Assembly (NCBI GenBank): GCA_029246385.1
Contig: JAQWNG010000008.1
Coordinates: forward strand, 156,610 to 220,609
Source of the DNA: Halioglobus sp.
GTDB lineage: Bacteria > Pseudomonadota > Gammaproteobacteria > Pseudomonadales > Halieaceae
Direction of reading: 5' to 3'
Length of the DNA stretch: 64,000 nt
Shown one piece after another: positions 8,926-16,391 of the stretch (positions are counted from its first letter, which is position 1; each line of letters opens with the position of its first letter). The notes beneath the pieces were generated by a model. It did no database searches and was not told the origin of the DNA. It saw only the letters and a program-made list of their open reading frames with translations. A program made the position numbers and the translations under genes.

Positions 8926-9561
8926 TCACCCAAACGTCCCGGCCTTATCGTAAGAGAATGCGGACAAATCCTCTCGGTATATTTTTTCAACAATTTCAGC
9001 GGTATTCTCATCGTAATAATCACGGAAATCTTCGAGTAGCATTTGTGATTTTGTCGTCGACGCTGGAGGGAGGACTGCCACTATATCTTGCGCCAAAAGA
9101 AAATCAGTAAACTCTTCTTCTAGGTTCTCAAATTTGATAATTTTGTCCATCATGAGTTGTTTATGCTCATCTAGTAGAAACGAATTTTGTGGCATATTAT
9201 GTCCAATTTCAGCTATGTTGATATTCCGGTTGATAGCTATTCGATTTTCCAGTGATATAACCCAGTCTTCAAACGAACAATGCGGTCCGTATCGCAGATA
9301 CCAGTGATATTCGGAGACAGTTTTGGAGAAGGGATTTCTGACGACAGAAAACTTAGTATATTCATCCCACAATGCATCGTTATGGATTTTTAGCTTCAGC
9401 TCTCTCGCGGTGTTGTGCTGAAGGACATCGAAATTATCGACTGCCCCCCAAAAAAATTGGATAGGATCTCCACCATACATGCCTAGGCAATTCTCGATAG
9501 ATTCACCAGCAGTTCTTGGTATGTGGACGAAGATGATTTTGTGCTCATGAGAAACTGGCAT
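8926..9561 (-). CDS. Sulfotransferase, Sulfotransfer_2-like
   Basis: A 211-residue single-domain enzyme. IIFVHIPRTAGESIE is the 5'-phosphosulfate binding loop, and FSVVRNPFSKTVSEYHW is the 3'-phosphate binding strand/helix with the conserved Arg and Ser. The order and spacing are those of carbohydrate sulfotransferases of the chondroitin/HS2ST type. It should transfer sulfate from PAPS to a sugar of the polysaccharide made by the neighbouring enzymes. It is the first gene of the minus-strand run that continues with the two methyltransferases. It is not a close copy of the sulfotransferase at 3145, so the two probably have different positions or residues as targets. No PAPS synthesis genes are in the window. 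Confidence 0.85.
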   Translation of the reverse strand: MPVSHEHKIIFVHIPRTAGESIENCLGMYGGDPIQFFWGAVDNFDVLQHNTARELKLKIHNDALWDEYTKFSVVRNPFSKTVSEYHWYLRYGPHCSFEDWVISLENRIAINRNINIAEIGHNMPQNSFLLDEHKQLMMDKIIKFENLEEEFTDFLLAQDIVAVLPPASTTKSQMLLEDFRDYYDENTAEIVEKIYREDLSAFSYDKAGTFG

Positions 9562-10354
9562 AAGATACCCGCCATGCAGACGTTTTAAGTGTAAATTGGT
9601 GTGACATTAAATACCACTCCGTATCCGATTTTTTTGAGGAATACTGGGAAGATTGGATACGCTGTTAAAGGATAGGCCTTCTTAATAAAGGGCGTCTGCA
9701 ATACGCAAGCGGCGTCAGTGAAGCTCTATGGCAACTTATGAAAAACTCTACACCGTCTCTTTCAACATCGTGTTTGCCTGGCTTACGATAAGCAGGTATT
9801 GCGGCAGCTCGTTTGAGGCCAAGAGGAAAATCGACATCAAGTTGATACTAGAGGCGCCGACGGGTAAGTTAGTTTGATGGAGGTGAGGGATTAATATGGC
9901 CTTGATTTCAGATACGGCCTCAGATGTCTATGAGACTAAAGGATTAAAACTTCATTTCTTCCTGTCGACCCGCACAACGCACTTTCTCTGACCAATTGAC
10001 AACGGTACCGCTGACCGTGTTGGGCTAGTATTATGTTTCACTTAGTTATCAAAGGACGGGGTTGCCCGGTATATGTCAGAGTTCCGTCGCGCCCTGTTGC
10101 CTCGATCATTTCTGCACCAATCCTTCTGTCTCCGCTCTTGGGCAGCGCGGGACTGCTCACACCGCGACCACGTCACAGGCAACTGTGCGGGGCAGAGGAG
10201 TGATCGAGCGGAAGATAGCGAAGACTGGGGAACTCTAGACTTAGCTCCGGTCAGATCAGAATGAAGCTCCAACCATGAAAGACGGTTTGCTGACGCAAAA
10301 ACAGTTGCATCAATTAAGGTGCCAAGAAAAGTTTCAATGGTATTCCTGTAGCAG
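9562..10354. other. Non-coding stretch inside the glycan island
   Basis: Nearly 800 bases without a convincing gene between two minus-strand blocks. Several short open stretches exist on both strands (10042-10398 minus, 10073-10264 plus), but none shows a family motif. One 31-codon ORF at 9896-9991 has a GGAGGT upstream but nothing else in its favour. The appearance fits a relic of deleted or decayed island genes. I could not recognise transposase fragments or terminal repeats. Confidence 0.45.
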
Positions 10355-11485
10355 TTAACGAGAAAAAAAATCGCGTATCGAAAAAATGACTCTGTCAATA
10401 TCAGCGTTGCTTAACCTTGGATGCAAGGGGATACAAAGTGCTTCCTGATTCAGTATTTCTGAGTTTTCAAGGTGTTTTTCAGTTTGCCCATAAAGCTCAT
10501 TCAAATGCAGTGGATGGTATCTTAACGTTGTATAGATATTTTCCGCGAGAAGTGCGTGCGCTAACTCGTCCCGTCGCTTGACACGAATACAAAACGTGAA
10601 GTAACTATGCTGATCATCGATAGAGGCATCCTGCGGCATTGTCAACTCAGGAATAGCTTCAAGCCCCTCTTGGTACAAGTTCCAGATAGCCTTTCTCCTA
10701 GCCTGCAGTTCATTAAGTCGTGTCAGCTGCGCAATCCCAATCGCTGCGGCAATATTTGTTGGCAGCATCTTAATGAATGGCTCATTAATCGTATACTCCC
10801 ACCACCGCCGAGGCGTCCCTACTGAAGATGTAGCCACTTCAAAGCCTGACTTTCCGACGCCGCAATACCGCAGTTGCTTTGCTCGATCAATCATCGTTTG
10901 GTCCCGGGCCGTGATCCCACCTCCTTCACCCGTCGTAAGGTTTTTTATGGCATCGAAACTATAGATCCCAACATCGCCAATTCCGCCGCATGGCCGGCCC
11001 TTTGAAAACGAGTCAACGGCATGTGCCGCGTCCTCAATCACAGGTAAGCCTAAATCTAAAATAGGGTCAATGTCGACAGGCAACCCCGCGTAGTGTATGA
11101 CCATAATCGCTGCCGTACGCGGCGACAGGCAGGCTTCTACGTGTTCTCTACGGACGTTCATAGTAAGAGCATCAACATCACAAAAGACCGGCTTTAGGTT
11201 CGCCATCAAAATCGCTTGAGCACAAGACACCCACGTAAAGGAAGGAACGATGACCTCGCTTCCCGGAGGCAGATCCAAGAGATGCGCAGCCAGATACAGG
11301 GCATTCGAACCACTGTCCACCATCGCAAACGATGATAGCCCCAAGCGATTCATAAGAGAGTCCTCAAACTCTTGGACCTGCTTGCCAAAACCGGGCCATT
11401 GCGATTGCATACAGTCAACCACTGCGCCAATTTCCAAGTCGCCAAGATCTGAACCAAATACGGATATAAGCTCTTTCCTTTTCAA
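10355..11485 (-). CDS. DegT/DnrJ/EryC1/StrS family sugar aminotransferase
   Basis: A PLP-dependent enzyme expected to convert a 3- or 4-keto nucleotide sugar to the amino sugar. At 376 residues it has the family length. SGSNALYLAAHLL binds the PLP phosphate, VIEDAAHAVDS contains the Asp contacting the pyridine nitrogen, and YSFDAIKNLTTGEGG holds the Schiff-base lysine (about K181). It starts with TTG overlapping the stop of the acetyltransferase gene by four bases; no better start is visible in frame. With the adjoining GNAT enzyme it probably makes an N-acetylated amino sugar such as a Qui3NAc, Qui4NAc or Fuc3NAc type. The keto-sugar-forming dehydratase is not in this window. Confidence 0.9.
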   Translation of the reverse strand: MKRKELISVFGSDLGDLEIGAVVDCMQSQWPGFGKQVQEFEDSLMNRLGLSSFAMVDSGSNALYLAAHLLDLPPGSEVIVPSFTWVSCAQAILMANLKPVFCDVDALTMNVRREHVEACLSPRTAAIMVIHYAGLPVDIDPILDLGLPVIEDAAHAVDSFSKGRPCGGIGDVGIYSFDAIKNLTTGEGGGITARDQTMIDRAKQLRYCGVGKSGFEVATSSVGTPRRWWEYTINEPFIKMLPTNIAAAIGIAQLTRLNELQARRKAIWNLYQEGLEAIPELTMPQDASIDDQHSYFTFCIRVKRRDELAHALLAENIYTTLRYHPLHLNELYGQTEKHLENSEILNQEALCIPLHPRLSNADIDRVIFSIRDFFSR

Positions 11486-11982
11486 GAAGAAGGCCGTCCA
11501 ACTTGGTGGTGCATTATGATTCTGCCATCACGAGCACAGACCACTTCAAAACCGTTTTTAAAGTACCATGAGATAGCTGAGTTTCCGACAACAGCATGAC
11601 ATTCTATCGAAATTGACCGCACACCCTGGGCAAACTTAATTATCATATTTAAGGCAAGCGACATAAAGCCTGCAGATTTGATCGAACTGACACCTCTTAT
11701 AACGTTATATACATCCCAAATTCCGCCCCGAAGCCGAATACCGATACACCCAATTGCCTGGTCGCCCAGCATAACCATAAACATGAAATCCTCAGACCGA
11801 AGCAGATAATCGCTAAACCAATCTCTCTGCGCTTTATCAGAAATTACTTGTTGGTAGAAGAAACTGGCTGCGTGACGATTCTTCCACCTTCTAAGTGAGC
11901 CTTGATGGCAAAGCTCGGCAGTTTGTACCCAGGGTTTGCTGAGATCTTTCTCGTTACCTAGCACAATTTTTTGGGCGCTCAT
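11482..11982 (-). CDS. GNAT-family N-acetyltransferase, probably amino-sugar specific
   Basis: A 166-residue GNAT fold. FMVMLGDQAIGCIGIRL is the beta 2-4 region, SAGFMSLALNMIIKFA replaces the acetyl-CoA loop/helix 3 segment, and VVGNSAISWYFKNGFEVV is the typical motif B with Asn and the GF turn. The canonical R/Q-x-x-G-x-G/A loop is weak, so the CoA site is divergent. The ATG overlaps the upstream glycosyltransferase stop by four bases and its own stop overlaps the aminotransferase start. Context points to N-acetylation of the amino sugar made by the DegT enzyme. An alternative is acylation of another small amine. Confidence 0.75.
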   Translation of the reverse strand: MSAQKIVLGNEKDLSKPWVQTAELCHQGSLRRWKNRHAASFFYQQVISDKAQRDWFSDYLLRSEDFMFMVMLGDQAIGCIGIRLRGGIWDVYNVIRGVSSIKSAGFMSLALNMIIKFAQGVRSISIECHAVVGNSAISWYFKNGFEVVCARDGRIIMHHQVGRPSS

Positions 11983-12800
11983 TTCAGCGGTATTGGTTGC
12001 AATGGAAAGAAGTCAACTCTCTGGGCCTCGTCATAGTCCGGATAATCATAGATATTAAGAAGACTAAGGTGTCGATGCCTAATTTTAGGCGTTATGGCAG
12101 CATGTAGGCTCCGTGCTTTGACCATATCAGCCAAAACCATGTCAACCTGAAACCCGATTTTCTTCATGACATCGGTTCTCAACATCATAAGACGCCCGGG
12201 GGGCGAGCGAATTGGGAACGGAGGTTCCGTCAACAAGTAGTCTTGACTCATATCGATGGAACTCGTGCTTTCCATAAATTTTCGCTCAGGGCTTTTACTC
12301 TTAGCCAAGAAGTCCGCCTTGCCCGCATCGCCATCAGTAAGACGCAGCGCGACTTTATCCGAAACAAAGTCAGAATGTTCTATCAAACTTCCCAGCATTC
12401 CAATCTGCGTATTTTTTTCCATAATACGGCGCATTTCGGACAACCAACAGCCGCTCACTGATTCGATGACACAGTCACTTTCAATATATGCATGCAGCGG
12501 CCCAAGATCAGTCAACCGGTCACAATATGCTTGAGCAATATTATCAACACTATTGGTTTTGAAGCGGACAACCTCGCTGAACATCCCTCGACGCTCGAAC
12601 CCCGCTATGACATCATCGATTAAGGGGTCTGTATGCGCATTATCCAACAGGACAAAACGCACTGCTGATCGAGTCTGTCTATATAAGGCGTCTAGACATG
12701 CCCATAAATAAATTGGACGGCCCCAAGAGACAATGAACACGGTAACTGGCTCAACATGCGGATCAGTTACGATCTCTCTACATTGGCGATCTGCTTTCAC
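11979..12800 (-). CDS. GT2-like glycosyltransferase
   Basis: A 273-residue GT-A type protein. VTVFIVSWGRPIYLWACLDAL is the first beta strand and helix, FVLLDNAHTDP the second strand with its Asp, and AYIESDCVIES sits where the DXD metal site is expected (ESD). Later residues GRLMMLRTDVMKKIGF resemble the acceptor-side region of GT2 enzymes. It starts with GTG in a four-base overlap with the sulfotransferase fusion upstream and ends in a four-base overlap with the GNAT gene. It is thus the second of four tightly coupled genes. Donor and linkage unknown; possibly it transfers the amino sugar made by its operon partners. Confidence 0.75.
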   Translation of the reverse strand: MKADRQCREIVTDPHVEPVTVFIVSWGRPIYLWACLDALYRQTRSAVRFVLLDNAHTDPLIDDVIAGFERRGMFSEVVRFKTNSVDNIAQAYCDRLTDLGPLHAYIESDCVIESVSGCWLSEMRRIMEKNTQIGMLGSLIEHSDFVSDKVALRLTDGDAGKADFLAKSKSPERKFMESTSSIDMSQDYLLTEPPFPIRSPPGRLMMLRTDVMKKIGFQVDMVLADMVKARSLHAAITPKIRHRHLSLLNIYDYPDYDEAQRVDFFPLQPIPLK

Positions 12801-14416
12801 TGGCCGTATTCCATTTGACTATTTTCTAACTGATACCGCATTTCCTCTGTGCTGCTATTTGACCTAGGCACCAAAAGTGCAAGGTCAGTTTGCACTCCCA
12901 AAAACTCGCTAATCCTTAGGAAAACATCTGGCTCTCCTAGGCGTCCGTAGAAAAAATGATTGGGCATGTCCTTAAAATAATTACGAATAGCCGCGATATG
13001 TTGTTGATACGTCCGAATATAATGCTCGCGATGTTCTATTATCGACAACAGTCCGGCTGCGGACGCTTGCAAATCCGCATTGCCAGCAAGGACCTGACCA
13101 AGTTCTTCCTCCCGACGATATATCCGTGCGTGTATATCAGAAGCCCCGGGATTTCGCCCCCGGCTGTGATGGCAAAGCGATTGGAACCATTCCTCAGGCT
13201 GCCGCTCCAAAAGGATAAACTTTGCAGTAGGATATCGCAGGTGAATTGCCTTATAGAAATTGGGGCACCACCATGGATCATCTTCAAAGATTTCAGTATC
13301 AATAAATTCTGCACTGCTGAAAATTGCATCGAAATCACCAGCGAGCCACTTCCGACTCCATTCTAATCTAACAGACGTAGGCGAACCGGATCGGTGCAAA
13401 CCATGTGCCTCTAACCAGTCTCCCACTGACGTTGTGCCACTTCGCTGCATGGATAAACAGAATACCTTACTGTTTCGTTGATTCTTCAATTTGATACGCT
13501 CGGCACTTTGGTGCTTCAGGCCCCGTATATGCTCTTGGGACACCTGCACCACAGGTGACGAATATTCTCTGCTTTCTTCGCTCATCCAGGCCGCTGGATA
13601 ACCACCAAAGACTGCTTGCAACGCACTTATCTCTGAGCGATAAGCAGCTTTCAACCTACCGCTCAAATCAGAAGACACTGGCTCTTTCTTTTCAGTTTGA
13701 TGTATTGGAGTTTGTGCAATTACAGGGTCAATCGTCAAGGCAGGCAATCCCAGAAACGCATATATCGACTCCAAAACAGAGACCGGCTCTCGAACAATGC
13801 CATCAAAAAAAACGAGAAGCATGTTTTCTGGCGGAAAAACTTCGCAAAAGCGAAGAATAGCTTTAGAATATTCACCTCGAGGACGACCAATAAATTCGTC
13901 AAAAAGCTGCATCGCGGCTGCGTCACCCACGGCCAGAGAGCCAGCCGCTATTTTCATTCGACATTGGGAGAAAAATCGTTCAACGGGTTCTCTCAGAAGA
14001 AAAATCAATTTGGCATCGGGTGAAACTCGATGCATATGCTCGATCTGCGCCTTATTGCACAGCATATAACGAGGAGTGATGTCGCCAGCCACAGTCTCAG
14101 TTGGAGCGAACGCAAATAGTGATCGATACCAGTTATCGCTAAGGTCCGAAGAATTGTGAAGAGCCCACCACGCCGCACTCACAATGTCGCCAGTTTGCAG
14201 TGATCGCGCCTGTTCTGCGCGCCAAATCTCATTTTCTGTTCGATCTATTGCTGCCTCAGATAGGATGGGCGAGCCACCCAGTCGATTATCAAAATAGTGC
14301 ATCTCAGATTTCGGTGGCATCCAAATCTGCGGGTGCTGCCGAAGATTGTAACGCAGCCAACCAGTACCCGCCTTTTGGGCACCAATACAGAAAAACTCCG
14401 GACTTCTCAGATTCAT
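12797..14416 (-). CDS. Fused double sulfotransferase
   Basis: A 539-residue protein with two complete sulfotransferase modules. Module 1 (about 7-285) has CIGAQKAGTGWL as the PAPS 5' loop, HPQIWMPPKSEMHYFD, and LIFLLREPVERFFSQ as the 3'-phosphate segment, as in Sulfotransfer_1/HS 3-O or N-sulfotransferase-like proteins. Module 2 (about 316-539) has FCLSMQRSGTTSVGDWL and KFILLERQPEEWFQS, closest in pattern to Sulfotransfer_4-type proteins. Single-module enzymes are usually about 200-300 residues, so this is a true fusion. Both P-loops look intact, implying two sulfation activities or positions. It heads an operon with a glycosyltransferase, GNAT and DegT enzyme, all joined by four-base overlaps. 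Confidence 0.85.
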   Translation of the reverse strand: MNLRSPEFFCIGAQKAGTGWLRYNLRQHPQIWMPPKSEMHYFDNRLGGSPILSEAAIDRTENEIWRAEQARSLQTGDIVSAAWWALHNSSDLSDNWYRSLFAFAPTETVAGDITPRYMLCNKAQIEHMHRVSPDAKLIFLLREPVERFFSQCRMKIAAGSLAVGDAAAMQLFDEFIGRPRGEYSKAILRFCEVFPPENMLLVFFDGIVREPVSVLESIYAFLGLPALTIDPVIAQTPIHQTEKKEPVSSDLSGRLKAAYRSEISALQAVFGGYPAAWMSEESREYSSPVVQVSQEHIRGLKHQSAERIKLKNQRNSKVFCLSMQRSGTTSVGDWLEAHGLHRSGSPTSVRLEWSRKWLAGDFDAIFSSAEFIDTEIFEDDPWWCPNFYKAIHLRYPTAKFILLERQPEEWFQSLCHHSRGRNPGASDIHARIYRREEELGQVLAGNADLQASAAGLLSIIEHREHYIRTYQQHIAAIRNYFKDMPNHFFYGRLGEPDVFLRISEFLGVQTDLALLVPRSNSSTEEMRYQLENSQMEYGQ

Positions 14417-14514
14417 AAGATAAGGAACCTCTTAGTGACTCGACGTTTCAATACGAAAAACTGCGCAGCTGCTAGTTTAGACGCCGCTTTCGAAACCCAG
14501 GACGCAACATCCAT
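14413..14514 (-). CDS. Possible 33-residue leader peptide of the sulfotransferase operon
   Basis: ATG at 14514 opens a 33-residue ORF (MDVASWVSKAASKLAAAQFF..., basic C-terminus) whose TGA overlaps the next ATG as ATGA, the same junction type used throughout this operon. AGAGG lies upstream but only two bases from the ATG. It is too short for the ORF track and matches nothing I know, so it may be chance. The rest of 14417-14760 shows no gene; the overlapping 133-residue ORF at 14472-14873 looks spurious. Confidence 0.25.
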   Translation of the reverse strand: MDVASWVSKAASKLAAAQFFVLKRRVTKRFLIL

Positions 14515-14760
14515 GACCTCTTTAGACTAATCGTACTACGAAAATCAATTACAACTAAAGCGGATAGTGAAGCTATACGCCGAGAAAAATGATACCAAGC
14601 GAAAAGCGAGAAATTTTTGTCAGAAATTATTATCCGCATATACCACCCTCGACAACTTGCTGTGACGATACTGTGCAGTGGATCCAGCACGTCGAGCCAG
14701 TGGAAGACATAATTCCAGTGGAAAATTCGCTGGACACTATTCCTTAACGACAACAAAGGT

Positions 14761-15066
14761 CTAGAACCGCTCGCCTCCGCACTGCCAGCAAGTATCAAAC
14801 GTTGCCGGACTGTAAGTAGTGCATTGAGCGCACTGCCAGTCTTGACCTTCAACGGCTCGATGTGATGTCTCAACGATCGAGACCGCTCTCACAAAGTCAG
14901 TGTCATACACAACCCAGACCTCTGGCCATGCATTAATAGGCGCTAATTCTCCCATAGCACCGGATGCATATTCGTTACGCAATACGCATTCAATCTCTGC
15001 CTGCTCTATAGGACTATAGGCCTGCACTAGAATCGCAATGTTGGGATGAGTGTACACAAGCTTCAC
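14761..15066 (-). CDS. DUF2007-type protein with C-terminal zinc ribbon
   Basis: A protein of about 101 residues. The N-terminal part (VKLVYTHPNIAILVQAYSPI...AEIECVLRNEY) fits DUF2007, a small ferredoxin-like fold sometimes called a putative signal-transducing protein. The end, WQCAQCTTYSPATFDTCWQC, has two CxxC pairs separated by ten residues, a RanBP2-like zinc ribbon. The ORF track starts at a TTG (15123). I prefer the GTG at 15066 because AGAAGG lies nine bases upstream and family members begin with a KLVYTH-like strand. It is single and minus strand between the island and dsbB. No function is established; Zn binding is predicted from the cysteines. Confidence 0.75.
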   Translation of the reverse strand: MKLVYTHPNIAILVQAYSPIEQAEIECVLRNEYASGAMGELAPINAWPEVWVVYDTDFVRAVSIVETSHRAVEGQDWQCAQCTTYSPATFDTCWQCGGERF

Positions 15067-15197
15067 GCGAACCGCCCTTCTAATGTTTATCAGTGGCCCT
15101 TCCGCTACAAGGGCACATTTCAACGAGCATCAGATCACCGCTATGAACAGCTCGCATGCAAAACCTCGGAAGCCATACTGACACAAGCACATTGTCC

Positions 15198-15752
15198 TTA
15201 CGGCGGACTTAACAGCTTGTAAGAAACTGGATTTTCGGGGCATTCACTAAGGCCGCATTCTATAAAAGCAGAGAGAGCGTTACCCAACGTTACCAGCAAC
15301 GCAATGCCAATGGCTAACTTGCAGAACCACTGTTGATACTTGAAGGACACATACGAACCCTTAGAGTACTGAATACTAAACGCACTGATCACGCCCGTAC
15401 CAAGTATCACCAATGAAAAGACAACAAATGACCATGTATAGTAGTGATAACCAAGAAAGGGGGCCCCATACGGCGGGGTGCCAGGAATGATATGCAGCAA
15501 TACTTGCCGCATGGCAATGGCTGCGCCTAGGAAAGCGCTAATGAGGATTAAAGAATAGTGTAGCGGCTTCGCTCCATAAACAACATTGAGCAATAAACCA
15601 TAAAGCACTGCGACCAGCGCGACCCGCTGCAGCAGGCAAAGTGGGCATGGAAGGTCGCCGCCGACAAATTGTCCATAAAAGGCGTTACACAGCACCGCAC
15701 TGACGAGGATTAATCCAATGGCGTTGAGTAGCCGGAATTTATCAATATGCAT
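15198..15752 (-). CDS. dsbB: Disulfide bond formation protein, DsbB family
   Basis: Inner-membrane quinone-linked oxidase that reoxidises DsbA-like periplasmic thiol oxidases. A 184-residue protein with four or more hydrophobic spans. The N-terminal periplasmic loop has the CPLCLLQR active site (CxxC followed by QR, the quinone-side signature). A second cysteine pair appears near the C-terminus in ECGLSECPENP, rather than the widely spaced loop pair of E. coli DsbB, so this is a variant subfamily. It follows the 51-residue membrane protein gene by 14 bases, with GGAG before the ATG. No dsbA is in the window. Confidence 0.88.
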   Translation of the reverse strand: MHIDKFRLLNAIGLILVSAVLCNAFYGQFVGGDLPCPLCLLQRVALVAVLYGLLLNVVYGAKPLHYSLILISAFLGAAIAMRQVLLHIIPGTPPYGAPFLGYHYYTWSFVVFSLVILGTGVISAFSIQYSKGSYVSFKYQQWFCKLAIGIALLVTLGNALSAFIECGLSECPENPVSYKLLSPP

Positions 15753-15766
15753 AAAGATCGACTCCG

Positions 15767-15922
15767 CTAGAGCAATATATCCAGAGTATCAGTCGCGTGA
15801 TAACTGAACCAATAAACGGTCAAAATAAGCGCAACACTAAAAGTGGTCAGTGAAAATATTCGCTGATTGACTATGGTGGATATCATGGCGATCAGATATA
15901 AAGAAAATAATAAACTTATCAT
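15767..15922 (-). CDS. Small membrane protein, DUF5993-like, upstream of dsbB
   Basis: Missed by the ORF track because of its size. ATG at 15922 opens 51 codons ending in TAG at 15767. The product has two hydrophobic segments (MISLLFSLYLIAMISTIV and FSVALILTVYWF) joined by NQRIFSLTT, ending HATDTLDILL. AGGGAT lies eight bases before the ATG. The HATD..L ending and the position directly before dsbB match my recollection of DUF5993, a roughly 50-residue family found beside dsbB. It may be a subunit or assembly partner of the DsbB-type enzyme; that role is inference. Confidence 0.72.
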   Translation of the reverse strand: MISLLFSLYLIAMISTIVNQRIFSLTTFSVALILTVYWFSYHATDTLDILL

Positions 15923-16391
15923 GCTGCAATCCCTGCGATTCATATCGGTTGACCGAAATTCTAGATGATCGAATATAGATCAACGCCGCGTGCTCTGCTA
16001 GTGTTGTTAGAATAATAACCTCTTAACTCATCATAGGTGACACGGCGAATCCTCCATGCTCTGCTACTCTGTTGCTCTTTGCCCAACCTACTGCAGGTCG
16101 ACACGAATGTGGAAGCGAATTCTTATTGCAATTAGCGCATCGTCGCTAACGCTAGAAATACGATTGGTGCAAGCATTAAGATGAATAGTGAAGCCAGCTC
16201 TACAATTCGCGTCATCGATGGCACCTTCATTTGTCTGATTATCAGTCTGAACAAAGAGAAGATAGCACCCTTATCTGCCGTTACCAGCTCATCAATGACC
16301 GAAGTTTTCTCACGACACTGGGCGACACTGAAGGCGTAAGGCAATGAATCTCGGTTGTCCCCCATAACCCACTAAAAGGAACTGCATCAAT
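15923..16391. other. Divergent intergenic region between dsbB unit and curA-like gene
   Basis: About 470 bases that should hold promoters for both directions. I see no high-scoring sigma-70 pair. A 77-residue minus-strand ORF (16132-16365) with a hydrophobic end is present but lacks a good ribosome site and family match. Confidence 0.4.

Noticed and set aside
9896-9991. 31-codon ORF with GGAGGT upstream in the island gap
   Set aside because: Too short, no recognisable sequence, and Shine-Dalgarno spacing of 11 is long; likely chance.
10042-10398. 118-residue minus-strand ORF downstream of the DegT gene
   Set aside because: Overlaps the DegT gene end, composition unlike a real protein, no motif.
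14472-14873. 133-residue minus-strand ORF
   Set aside because: Overlaps the DUF2007 gene in another frame and shows no family pattern.
16132-16365. 77-residue ORF beginning MGDNRDS, reminiscent of the signal peptidase I motif
   Set aside because: The motif is at the very N-terminus with none of the LepB catalytic regions; a chance match. A short hydrophobic tail could be a tiny membrane protein but support is weak.
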